A stretch of DNA of 64,000 bases from Proteromonas lacertae (taxonomy: Eukaryota > Sar > Bigyra > Opalinata > Proteromonadidae), in assembly GCA_002245135.1 (NCBI GenBank), contig NGBS01000872.1:310001-374000 (forward strand). The letters run 5' to 3'. Positions 25,501-37,402 of the stretch are shown piece by piece (within the stretch, counting starts at the first letter, position 1; the number at the start of each line of letters is the position of its first letter). Both the position numbers and the translations under genes were made by a program. Below the pieces are notes generated by a model. That model made no database searches. It saw nothing but the letters and a program-made list of their open reading frames with translations, and had not been told where the DNA came from.

Positions 25501-26281
25501 CATTTCTAACTGTTGTAATCCAAATAATGTTTCTGGTAAATCAATTAATGAATTGCCGTAAAAGAAAATTGTATTTAACAGTGGAGTATGGTCAAAACTA
25601 TCAGGAATATTTCTTAAACTATTACTCCCTATATTGAGATAGGTTAAAGCAGGAAGATTCCAGTAATTGGGTAAGGAACTGATCTTATTCTTTTGTATAT
25701 ACATCTGTTCTAATGTTGGAATTGAAAATAAACTGGATGGTACTTCAGTGAGAGAATTATCATCAATTCTAATGATTTTCAACTTTTTGAAGTTTTTAAA
25801 TGAGTCTGGTAAATCAGAAATACGATTATTTTGTAACAGCAATTCTTCAATTTCGTTATCTGCATCTGGGGATTGAAAAATTGTGATTGTATTATTGGTT
25901 AAATCAACTTTCGACAATTTGTAAATACTTTTGGGGTATTTCGTGATTTTGTTGTCTTTAAGGTAAATATTAAATATTTGAGTTAATCTGCCAATACTTT
26001 CAGGAATTTCTCCACTCAATCCATTATTTGTACTAAAATGTATAAACTAAGAAATATACAGTGTAAGACTAAATGAAGCACAATCCACTCCTATTCTTTT
26101 ACCTACACAATAAATAATACAAATAAAAAAATATACAAATGTCGTTATTGTCCCAGCCAGTTTTATTTATCCAATTATTGCCGTTAGTTGATTCAAAAAG
26201 CTCATCAAGAATCTGCGCATCATCCGCATTAACCAAATTATACAGTAGCAAGATAAAGATAGACAGTAGTTTTAAAATCAT
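19518..26281 (-). CDS. Giant LRR receptor-like protein with cysteine-rich and multi-pass membrane domains
   Basis: About 2,100 residues. A signal peptide (MILKLLSIFILLLYNLVNA) leads into an LRR cap (ILDELFESTNGNNW ... CKRIGVDC). A very long array of leucine-rich repeats follows (about 22200-26040), mixing short SDS22/RSU-like IPxxL repeats with plant-type LxGxIPxxL repeats. Then come GCC2/GCC3 ephrin-receptor-like cysteine repeats (CxPGTYxxxxG...C, about 21600-22100), EGPLCALCGKGY, and at least seven hydrophobic helices (19,520-21,450 region). The helix block includes CRPYTNNLFNYVEVFSML, as in TRP/ML-like protist membrane proteins. The cytosolic tail is Ser/Pro-rich. One extra G at 24896-24897 breaks the LRR frame; correcting it restores the repeat consensus exactly. 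Likely a cell-surface sensor; ligand unknown. Confidence 0.85.
21298..21322. repeat. (TAA)n run inside an intron
   Basis: Eight trinucleotide units within the intron that separates the cys-rich and membrane parts of the LRR receptor gene. A similar run occupies the intron at about 13637-13684 of the large scaffold gene. Confidence 0.75.
23149..23172. repeat. (TA)n run inside an intron
   Basis: Twelve TA units in an intron of about 50 nt of the LRR receptor gene, between GT and TAG. Read through, it would encode alternating Tyr and Ile, which shows it is not coding. Confidence 0.8.
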
Positions 26282-26383
26282 TGTATTTTCCTGAATAATA
26301 ATCTTTCCTATCTTTTGATTAACACCTTGTACACACGACTAAAACTACGTATCCTGATAAAAATAAAAACTTCAAAACACTGA

Positions 26384-26410
26384 TTGAGCTTGAAAACTCA
26401 AGCTTTATTC
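26384..26410 (+). promoter_or_regulatory. CAAGCTT-type inverted element, upstream of the PHD/bromodomain gene
   Basis: TTGAGCTTGAAAACTCAAGCTTTATTC: TTGAG and CTCAA flank the core and AGCTT is repeated as AAGCT. It lies 40 bp before the ATG at 26450 and about 100 bp from the opposite start at 26281. The same TCAAGCTTTATT string occurs at 57179 and 31174, which makes a shared promoter element likely. Confidence 0.5.
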
Positions 26411-26449
26411 GATTTTTTAACTTCAAACTCCAAACTCAATAGTTTAATT

Positions 26450-29216
<2,767 letters not shown>

Positions 29217-29309
29217 TTTAATATATTATGTTTTGGGATATTTACATAAAATCAAAATTTAAATTGGTGTTATTTTTTGGCTCAAACTAATTTCTTCTAA
29301 AATCTGCTA

Positions 29310-30199
29310 ATGAACGGATTGTTTGATTCAAGTGACTTGTATATTTTATTAGTGATATATATTACTTCTTAGAACTCCTGATGTTCAGCGTTACATTGTT
29401 AGAGTCTACAGAGATATGTTAGAGGCTTTTAGTTGTGCATTTATTGGTGTTATCGCATCACAGTATGTATTATCATATTATTGTTATAGAATACTTGGTT
29501 GGGGAAGCACTGTAGCGACTATTGCTACATTTATACTAATATTTGTGTTTATGTCTGCAAAGAATAAAGAATGGCCATTCAGATTACTTGCTTTTTGTAT
29601 AGGATTTGAAATGGGCGATCTTATCTCTGTGTTTATCAAATATAATCCATCTGTATTGATGAATGCACTGTTTGCTACTATTGTTGTTTTTGCATGCTTT
29701 ACACTCTCTGCATTGATGAGTATATCATTTTCTTATTATGTCTTTATTAGATAAATCAAGATCTTACTTATATTTAAGTGGTATATTATCATCTGTACTT
29801 TTATTCATGGTTATTGCTCCAATATTAGGTTGGTTCTTCTCAATCTTCAGAAGTGATTCATATTTAATGATTGGTGTAGGATTATTCTGTTTTTCATTAT
29901 ACATTTTATATGATACTCAGTTAATGATAGAAAGAGCAAAAATGTATGGAGGAATTAGACGTAGACCTCCAACATATGGATTTGGTAGTTGGGGAGGAAA
30001 TGATGGTGGAGGTTATGATGGAGGTAATGATGCTGGTGATTGGGGTGATAGAGGTAATCAATTTGGAGATGATAAGTATGGAGGAAGTCAACATTATGTT
30101 GATGCTTTGAATTTGTTTTTAGATTTTGTCAATTTATTTATCACATTATTGCAATTAATGCAGAAGTTGGATGAGAATAAAAACAAAAAGAAGAGATAA
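29310..30199 (+). CDS. Bax inhibitor-1 / LFG-family membrane protein
   Basis: Three exons: 29310-29338, 29373-29719 and 29751-30199, with introns of 34 and 31 nt that both begin GTATAT and end TAG. The spliced protein opens MNGLFDSSDLTPDVQRYIVR and has seven hydrophobic helices. The family hallmarks are present: YLSGILSSVLL, then GLFCFSLYILYDTQLMIE before the last helix. The C-terminus HYVDALNLFLDFVNLFITLLQ is diagnostic of the BI-1/TMBIM fold, an ER or Golgi calcium-leak and cell-death regulator. An unusual Gly/Asp-rich loop (about 30000-30070) is inserted between the YDTQ helix and the final segment. The tail is basic (KNKKKR). The calcium-leak role is from the family, not from this sequence. 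Confidence 0.9.
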
Positions 30200-30318
30200 A
30201 ATGATTTTTAAAAATTGAATTTATACTTTTTTTTAAATAACCATGTTTTTTTTAATCTCTTAAATACATCATTTATAAAACAAAACAAATAAAAATAGAT
30301 AAATTATAGAATTAGAAT

Positions 30319-31145
30319 TTAATCTTGCTTTATTTTGTTTCTAATAAACACTCCTGTTGCAATAACTACAACCAATGTCATAGCAAGCAATATTCCAGTC
30401 TGCATTACACAAAGTTCCATTGAAAGATTGGTCTATAATAATTAAAAACAATATCTATACTATTCCACATGCTACTAAATGTAATAGAAGTATCAATAAA
30501 GCTATATAGTAATTAGATGATGCATAACTATAAAAGGCAAATATATTGAAACAAGTGTTAAGTAATGTGAATGAAAAACATCTCAACGCCATTATTAATG
30601 CATGGGGGTAGTAACAACCCTTTTCAAAGTTTACACCATCTTCTCTAGTTGACATAAATATATCACCATATCTAAAACAGAATTATATAATATTATGATA
30701 AATACAAAAATATAGACTCAGCTACTATTATTCCACTTGCAGAAGCTAATTAAGAATATATTAAGTTATTTTAATACATAATCCAAATGCTACCAAGTTT
30801 TTCTTTGATGGATCTCTTGGAACTGATATTGTAGCTTTAGAAAATGCAAAAGCATATATAAAATATCCAATGTAACGAGATAATTCTGTAAGAAACGCTG
30901 ATAAATAGATGTTACTCTATTTTTACTAGATTTGCTTATATATATACAAATATTTTTCCAAGCATAAGTGTAAGAGCAAATAAAATAGTCCACACAAAAG
31001 CTCTACATTATAATATCAATAAATAAAAATACGAAATAACTGTAAGTATAGATAAATATGACAATTGCAATGTTGAAAAATAGAATATAGCAACAGTAGG
31101 ACTGTATGCTATAAGCAAACAACCAGCACTAAAGCAGAAACTCAT
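30319..31145 (-). CDS. APH1: APH-1-like gamma-secretase subunit
   Basis: Removing five introns gives about 235 residues with seven hydrophobic helices, start MSFCFSAGCLLIAYSPTVA. The stretch LVAFGLSASGIIVAE, and later FTLLNTCFNIFAFYSYASS-NYYIALLILLLHLVACG, aligns well by eye with the APH-1 family helices 5 and 6. The second conserved His (of LLHLV) is kept; the first conserved His position carries Asn (LLNT). The tail RNKIKQD is short and basic, as usual for the ER-facing subunit. APH-1 is the scaffold of the presenilin intramembrane protease. No presenilin, nicastrin or PEN-2 is in this window. A TCAAGCTTTATT element sits about 30 bp upstream. The call rests on pattern recognition, so moderate confidence. 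Confidence 0.6.
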
Positions 31146-31173
31146 TAAACACAAAATAATTCAGAATTGTTTT

Positions 31174-31189
31174 TCAAGCTTTATTCAAG
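31174..31189. promoter_or_regulatory. CAAGCTT-type element, APH-1-like / small membrane protein pair
   Basis: TCAAGCTTTATTCAAG lies 29 bp upstream of the APH-1-like start and 31 bp before the first Met on the other strand. It shares twelve bases with the elements at 26398 and 57179. Confidence 0.5.
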
Positions 31190-31219
31190 TTTTTTCTTGT
31201 TTTTTTTATTCTTTGAAAT

Positions 31220-31469
31220 ATGTGCTGAGTTATCATCAATGCCGTAAATCAGATAGGGTATCCTATCGCTGGCTTGGTATATCTTATTTTGACATTATTA
31301 GATCGTCATTTGTTTTATTGCAGTTATAGTTTTTTCAATTTTGTATGATTTGACAGGTTTAGGAATTTCACTTGGTTGTAGTGTTGTTCTAATTATAGTA
31401 GCATTTCTCGCAAAGTGGTTCTACACAAAATCTGTTACTACAGAAAAGAAAGATGATGTGCCAGTATAA
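31220..31469 (+). CDS. Small two-helix membrane protein, gene structure unresolved
   Basis: Two hydrophobic stretches are encoded: NAVNQIGYPIAGLVYLILTLL and, after a possible 19-nt intron (GTC...CAG), IVFSILYDLTGLGISLGC then VVLIIVAFLAKWF. The C-terminus is charged (TTEKKDDVPV), with TAA at 31467-31469. No start codon fits cleanly: ATG at 31220 is followed one codon later by an in-frame TGA, and ATG at 31239 is in another frame. The gene is divergent from the APH-1-like gene with 75 bp between starts. I recognise no family. It may be a small ER protein; the exon structure needs transcript evidence. Confidence 0.4.
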
Positions 31470-31571
31470 TCATTTTAATGTAATATTGGATGATTATTTT
31501 ATCATAAAGTAAAAAATACAGGATAAAATATGATGAAATATTAATTAGAATGATTTAATTTATGAATTCCT

Positions 31572-32808
31572 TTAATATTTTGCATGAAATGGTATTTTTG
31601 TTGCCCAAGCAATTGATTGATGATAAGGTGGAATTGGAGCACCTATATCTTTTGCAATATGCCTTGGATGGATTGAATTTCTAAATGTAGCTTTTCCACA
31701 TAATCTATTTCAATAAAATAACAACAATATACATTAAATCTGCTTCTCCTTTTTCAATTAACTTATTAGCCACTTTACCATTACAAATACCTCCAACAGC
31801 AGCAACTGCAACACCTCTTTCTTTGATAGTTTTTGCATATCTTAATTGTTCATCCCAATTCTTTGGTTTTACTTGTTCATAAATCAAACCACCAGCTGAA
31901 ACATCTATAATATCAACTCCATAGTTAGTATATAAATCTTTAGCTAATGCAGCTGCATCATTAATTGTAATACCACCTTCAGCATAATCACTGGCACTAA
32001 TACGAACAAATAATGGCATAGTATTTGGAATTACAATTCGAATGTTTGTACAAATCTCTCTCAAGAAACGAGTACGATTTTCAAATGAACCACCATAACC
32101 ATCAACTCTTTTATTGGACAATGGAGATAAAAACTGATGAATTAAAAAACCATGTCCTGCATGGATTTCAATAAAATCATATCCAATCGTCACTGCTGAT
32201 TGTGCTGCAACAACAAATTGTTGGATAATTTGTTGGATTTGAACTTCAGATAATTCTACTGGAGGTGGAAAACTATCATATGGAATTGGACTTGGAGCAA
32301 ATAATGGCCACTGAGTTGCTAATGGAGACATGACTTTATCACCTTCTGCATTTGTTGTTAATATAAATCCACCTTTTCTACCAGCATGATTTAACTATTT
32401 GATTTTATTGTTACTATATGTATATATATATACTTGAATTCCAAATAAACATCCTTCTAGATGTACATAATCTATTACTCTCTTTAACTCCGGAAATACA
32501 CTTTCATCATATATAATCAAATCGCTATTCAGAATTACATGTTATTTTATAATAATATACTTTGGAGTTGTTCTTCCTTCTGGACAAATTGCTGTAGATT
32601 CCTGTATTATGTATCCATACCCTTCCATTGCTAATCTACCGTAATGTACTAAATGAAAATCTTTTAAATGACCATTATCACTATCATACTATTATTCATT
32701 TATTATCATTTCTTTTCATACAGTACAGAGAGCTGATACTCCTAAACGATTTGGAAACTTTACACCTCTTATTAATATAGGAGTGAATAGATTATTCTTT
32801 TCTGGCAT
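31572..32808 (-). CDS. Old-yellow-enzyme family flavin oxidoreductase, paralogue A
   Basis: FMN-dependent TIM-barrel ene-reductase/NADH:flavin oxidoreductase. Start MPEKNNLFTPILIRGVKFPN; four introns of about 28-40 nt. Landmarks: NRLGVSALCT, with Cys at the position where YqjM-type (class III) enzymes carry their flavin-contacting Cys; QESTAICPEGR; LNHAGRKG; DFIEIHAGHGFLIHQFLSP; YGGSFENRTRFL; RISASDYAEGG; and IDVSAGGL. The His pair of IHAGH binds the substrate carbonyl in this family. C-terminus IPFHAKY, TAA at 31572-31574. It is clearly more diverged from the two neighbouring paralogues than they are from each other, and retains the GGSFENR loop that they have lost. Divergent from paralogue B across a 329-bp spacer. 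Confidence 0.9.
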
Positions 32809-33137
32809 GATTGAATATCTGCAGAAGAATTCGCCAAAATTTGTTCTGAGTAATAAATTATAAAATTGAGATATTAATAATCATTAAATCATTTAGTTAT
32901 TTGTTGTCTATTTAAATTGTACCATTTTCATCCTTCTTTTGACTAAGATATTTTTATTAAATAAAATCCTAAAAAGTATTTAGCAATATAATAAAGTATA
33001 GCATTTTTGGCTAATCTACAATTTACTACACCTCATCTATTTTTAAATAGCTTTGAAAAATAGAAAAAACAATATTTCAGAAATATATCCGTTTTATTTA
33101 GATTTAAAATTCTTTTTTTTTCTGTCATTAAAGTCAA
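32809..33137. promoter_or_regulatory. Divergent promoter region between paralogues A and B
   Basis: This is a 329-bp non-coding stretch between two start codons facing away from each other. It is almost entirely A/T with short T-runs. No CAAGCTT-type inverted element like those at other starts is present. Both promoters must lie here; I cannot mark exact boxes. Confidence 0.5.
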
Positions 33138-34376
33138 ATGTCAAATATATTCACTCCATATAAGTTAAGAGGTTTAACTTTCCCAAACAGGTTGGGTATT
33201 CCTCCAATGTGTTTGGTATTATATAAAATTTGATTTATAGTATGAAGCCAAAGATGGTCATCCTACTGATTTTCATATTGTGAGATATGGTATTGGAATA
33301 AACATATATTTGAATAGGATCTTACGCTTTAGCAGGTTATGGATTTATGATTCAAGAAGCTACTGCTGTTTGTCCAAAAGGAAGAATTAGTTATAAGTAT
33401 AGTAAAATAAAATATTATTTTAGAGATCTTGGTTTATGGGATGATTTATTTATTCCAGATTATAAAAGAATAGTTGACTTTGTACATAATGAAGGGTGTA
33501 AAATAGGTATACAGATAGGTCATGCAGGAAGAAAAGGGTCAGAAGTCCCTCCTGGTAGTGATAAATCTAAACGTGATATTATTCCATCAAAATGAAGAAG
33601 GTGGTTGGGAATCAGTCGCTCCAAGTGCAATTGCATATGGTAGTTGGCCTACACCTCATGAATTAACAATTGAAGAGATAAAAGAGATAGTAAAACAATT
33701 CAAAGAAACAGCCGAAAGAGCAGTAAAATGTGGATATGATTTTATAGAAATTCATGGTGCTCATGGATATTTAATCAATGATTTCTTATCTCCATTAAGT
33801 AATCATCGTAAAGATGAATATGGTGTAGATAGAACGAAATTATTAAAAGATATTTGTGTAGAAGTGAGAAAAGTAATTCCAAAAGAAATGCCTTTATTTG
33901 TTCGATTAAGTTGTACCGATTATAAAGAAGGTGGAACTGTTTTAGACGATACATTGAAGTTAGTAAAAGAATTACATGAAATATATGAAGTAGATTTAAT
34001 AAATGCAAGTAGTGCTGGTTTAGTTGAAGATCAAAAAATCCCATCAAATTGGGATCATCAATTACCTTATGCTAAAGCTATTCATAAGATGGGAATTCCA
34101 AGTGCAGCAGTTGGTGGAATATGTGATGGTAAAATTGCGAATGATTTAATAGTGAATGATGAAGCTGATTTAGTGTTAATCGGAAGAGGAGTGTTAAGAG
34201 ATGCTTTCTTCCCAAGACATGTAGCTCAAGATTTAGGATTAGAAATACCTGCTTATCATGATAGTTATCGTTGGGCAGTAAGAAAACCTGACTATTCAAA
34301 TATTAAAAGACTTACAATATCTGATAATATTGTTTTAATTGTTATTTCTTTTGCATTTATTGGTTGGTATAAATAA
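33138..34376 (+). CDS. Old-yellow-enzyme family flavin oxidoreductase, paralogue B (one frameshift, C-terminal membrane tail)
   Basis: Start MSNIFTPYKLRGLTFPN. PPMCL keeps the class III Cys; QEATAVCPKGR, IGHAGRKG, DFIEIHGAHGYLINDFLSP and FVRLSCTDYKEGG follow. The segment around LSNHRKDEYGVDRTKLL lacks the GGSxENR loop of paralogue A. Three introns of 25-28 nt lie in the 5' part. At about 33590-33594 (TCAAAATGAAG) one base is missing relative to paralogue C, so the frame breaks between DIIPSK and EEGGWES. The 3' part from about 33596 is nearly identical to paralogue C in inverted orientation. Here the frame extends past the usual end into a hydrophobic stretch (DNIVLIVISFAFIGWYK), a possible tail anchor. 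A pseudogene is possible if the frameshift is real. Confidence 0.75.
33596..34371 (+). repeat. Inverted duplication, arm 1
   Basis: This arm is nearly identical to the reverse complement of 34951-35727. It covers the 3' two thirds of paralogue B and about 60 bp beyond the homologous stop. Even the opposite-strand translation of a 273-bp part is identical in both arms, which shows nucleotide-level rather than only protein-level conservation. The 5' exons and introns outside the arm are clearly diverged, so this looks like local gene conversion or a recent partial copy. Confidence 0.9.
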
Positions 34377-34950
34377 TAATCGGAATTAGAAATTTCTATT
34401 ATAATATTTTGAATAATACCAATTATATCTATTCCATTATAACCTTTTAATATCTATTATGTCTAATAAAATCTTAAATCCTGTATTCCCAATTGGATTA
34501 ATAATATACAACCAAACAAACCATTCATATTACCAATGTATTGCATACTGAACAAATTACATCACATTTATCACTATTTGATTACAGGCTTTAAATGTTA
34601 AATCACCTCTTCTAAATGACGAACAACAATCAAACTATAACGAGTTGTTTTCATGACATTTTAATATCATTATTCTTTCATTTCATTGTATATTCGTTAC
34701 TTTCATAGTTCTAATCACATTTTATGCTGTAAAACAAATCATCATCAGTATTACATTTTTTCAGCTTTTTCTCAAATCTAAAATTAACATAACTGCTATA
34801 CTTTAGCATTATGTTGTAATATTGAGGATATTAAATCACTCACAAGAGTAAAGATATTTCTAAAAATAGAAAATGGTATAACGGAATATATATTTTATAT
34901 TAATTTACATTGTTAAATAGACAATTTATGACAAACATTCACGAGTTATA
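34372..34950. other. Gene-free AT-rich spacer between inverted arms
   Basis: No frame of coding character, RNA gene or obvious repeat is seen. It holds the 3' ends and presumably the polyadenylation sites of two convergent genes and forms the loop of the inverted duplication. Confidence 0.6.
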
Positions 34951-35727
34951 ATTTATACCAACCAATAAATATAAGAGAATAGCAATTAAAACAATATTAT
35001 CAGATATTGTAAGTCTTTTAATATTTTGGAATAGTCAGGTTTTTTTACTGCCCAACGATAACTATCATGATAGCCAGGCATTTCTAATCCTAAATCTTGA
35101 GCTACATGTCTTGGGAAGAAAGCATCTCTTAACACTCCTCTTCCGATTAACACTAAATCAGCTTCATCATTCACTATTAAATCATTCGCAATTTTACCAT
35201 CACATATTCCACCAACTGCTGCACTTGGAATTCCCATCTTATGAATAACTTTAGCATAAGGTAATTGATGATCCCAATTTGATGGGATTTTTTGATCTTC
35301 AACTAAACCAGCACTACTTGCATTTATTAAATCTACTTCATATTTTTCATGTAATTCTTTTACTAACTTCAATGTATCGTCTAAAACAGTTCCACCTTCT
35401 TTATAATCGGTACAACTTAATCGAACAAATAAAGGCATTTCTTTTGGAATTACTTTTCTCACTTCTACACAAATATCTTTTAATAATTTCGTTCTATCTA
35501 CACCATATTCATCTTTACGATGATTACTTAATGGAGATAAGAAATCATTGATTAAATATCCATGAGCACCATGAATTTCTATAAAATCATATCCACATTT
35601 TACTGCTCTTTCGGCTGTTTCTTTGAATTGTTTTACTATCTCTTTTATCTCTTCAATTGTTAATTCATGAGGTGTAGGCCAACTACCATATGCAATTGCA
35701 CTTGGAGCGACTGATTCCCAACCACCT
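34951..35727 (-). repeat. Inverted duplication, arm 2
   Basis: Partner of 33596-34371, separated by a spacer of about 580 bp. The arms point towards each other at their 3' ends, so the two genes converge. Similarity ends abruptly at the GAAGAAGGTGGTTGGG boundary on one side and just after GGTTGGTATAAAT on the other. Such a palindrome can extrude or recombine, and transcripts reading through one gene could pair with the other. Confidence 0.9.
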
Positions 35728-36198
35728 TCTTCTTTTGTAAGAATGTGATGATAATTAATGTAACCAAGACATTGTGATGCTTTTCTTCCTGCGTGAGCTA
35801 TTTGAACGCCTATTTTACACCCTTCATTATGAATTAAATCTACAAGTCTCTTATATTCTGGAATAAATAAATCATCCCATAAACCAAGATCTCTAATCAT
35901 ATTAATAAATAATTAACAATACCCTGGTGTAATCATTCCTACTTTACAAACGGCGGTAACTTCTTGGATTATAAAACCAAATCCTTTCAAAGCATAAGAT
36001 CCTAAAGATAATATAACAAATCCATTGTATACCGTAAAACAATAAGTGAGTATCGGTTGGATGACCATCTTTACCTTCCAACTATTAATCACAATAATCC
36101 TGTATTATTTATACTATATCCATTGGTGGAATACCTAATCTGTTAGGAAATGTCACTCCACGTAATTTAAAAGGTGAAAAAAGATTTGTGTCTGACAT
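34986..36198 (-). CDS. Old-yellow-enzyme family flavin oxidoreductase, paralogue C (class III Cys replaced)
   Basis: Start MSDTNLFSPFKLRGVTFPN. Three introns of about 30 nt. FMN/substrate landmarks are intact (QIAHAGRKA, FIEIHGAHGYLINDFLSP, RLSCTDYKEGG, INASSAGL). However, the motif reads PPMDI where paralogue B has PPMCL, so the Cys typical of YqjM-like enzymes is missing next to the first splice junction. The region from about 35727 down is a near copy of paralogue B, with the continuous reading KEEGGWES that shows what B lost. It ends LKDLQYLIILF with TAA at 34986. A two-base difference in SKILKD versus SNIKRL shifts the frame, so the hydrophobic tail present in B is out of frame here. Catalysis is probably retained, with altered flavin tuning. 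Confidence 0.85.
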
Positions 36199-36344
36199 AA
36201 TCTCAATTTATTAAAATCTATTTTGATTTTTTAATTATTTTGGTGAATGAGATAGATATTTGCATTATAAAATAACATTATCGTTGTTATATAGTAAAAA
36301 TAATACCAACCATAAAACAAAAATATTCAAAAAATACATACAAC

Positions 36345-37328
36345 TTAATTTTTCTTCATATCTGCTCTTCTGTTTTGTATCAAATCTTTACCATAACCAG
36401 ACCTAAATGTAGAACTCATTGCACCAGTACTTGGTTTAACCTCCTCACATTGTAAAATTAAGTGTGAATAACCATGTCCATCTAATCCTTTTATAGCTTC
36501 AACTGCTTCTGATCTATATAAATATAAATATAAAAATCAATAATCATACTTTCTAGAAAAACTAACAAAAGCAATTCCTCTTCTTTCTTTAGTTTCATTA
36601 TAAACAGGCACTCTAACTCTCTTAACAATACCAAATGGTCTAACCAATTCTCTAACATCATCTTCATTAGCTTCTGTAGTTAAATTAGATATTTTAATTG
36701 TAGGTAATTCATCCATTGTATAAGATGATGTATTTTCTTCTTTAACACCTGCTCTTTTACTAGGTGGTACATATGCTAAACTATTACTATTACCTTCAAC
36801 TTTTTTATCTTTATCTCCTTTTAATGATGATTTAATTGGACATTTTGAAGTCCAATGATTACCTCCACAGTTTCTGCAGGTTACTGATTTTCTTTCATCG
36901 AATATTGTTTGATCTTCTTCTTTTTCTACTCCGTTATCTATATATACATCTTCTACATGCGAATATGTAATGTTTTCTGTAGGGTTTTTAGCTCGTCCAA
37001 AAGGTTTCCATCTTTGTTGTCGTTCTGTTGCTGCTTTGCTCATTCTGTGTTTTCGTATTTCTATTTTTTCTTTTGATGTTATCTATATGAAAAATTACTT
37101 AGTTATTGTTGAGTTATACTTTTATTAGTTGATCTCCTTTTTTCTTATATTGTGTAATTGTAACAACTCCATTTTCATCAGGAGCACTAACAGTTTTATT
37201 TGGTATCTCGTCTATTCACAAATCAACATCTAAGCTATACCTTCATTATCCATATCTGCCCAATTCTCAGACTGTTTAGATGCATTTTGTTCTACTAATA
37301 CATCTTCATTGCCTCTCTTGGATGACAT
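36345..37328 (-). CDS. EIF3G: Translation initiation factor eIF3 subunit G
   Basis: Start MSSKRGNEDVLVEQNASKQ, then the eIF3g N-terminal block ENWADMDNE ... DEIPNKTVSAPDENGVVTI, ERQQRWKPFGRA, a CCHC-like zinc knuckle CRNCGGNHWTSKCP, the YVPPSKR linker and a C-terminal RRM (PTIKISNLTTEANEDDV; RNP1-like RRGIAFVSF). Order and length (about 290 residues) match the family. It is an RNA-binding subunit of the eIF3 complex that aids scanning. Introns: one at about 37213-37241, one near 37090-37125, and one inside the RRM (GTATGATT...TATATAG). The last exon ends DMKKN, TAA at 36345-36347. Divergent from the Rpn13 gene with 74 bp between starts and a CAAGCC/AAGCTT pair between them. Confidence 0.93.
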
Positions 37329-37358
37329 AGAGCTTAGAATGCAAAATGAATAAATTAT

Positions 37359-37373
37359 CAAGCCAAGCTTTTC
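37359..37373. promoter_or_regulatory. CAAGCC/AAGCTT pair, eIF3g/Rpn13 divergent promoter
   Basis: TCAAGCCAAGCTTTT lies between starts at 37328 (minus) and 37403 (plus), about 30 bp from each. A variant of the same element. Confidence 0.45.
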
Positions 37374-37402
37374 TTTGAAATTTCTTCTTACTATATTTCG
37401 CT

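Noticed and set aside
33775-35551. Two identical 90-residue frames opposite the old-yellow-enzyme paralogues
   Set aside because: They are antisense shadows of the inverted repeat and useful only as proof of nucleotide identity.
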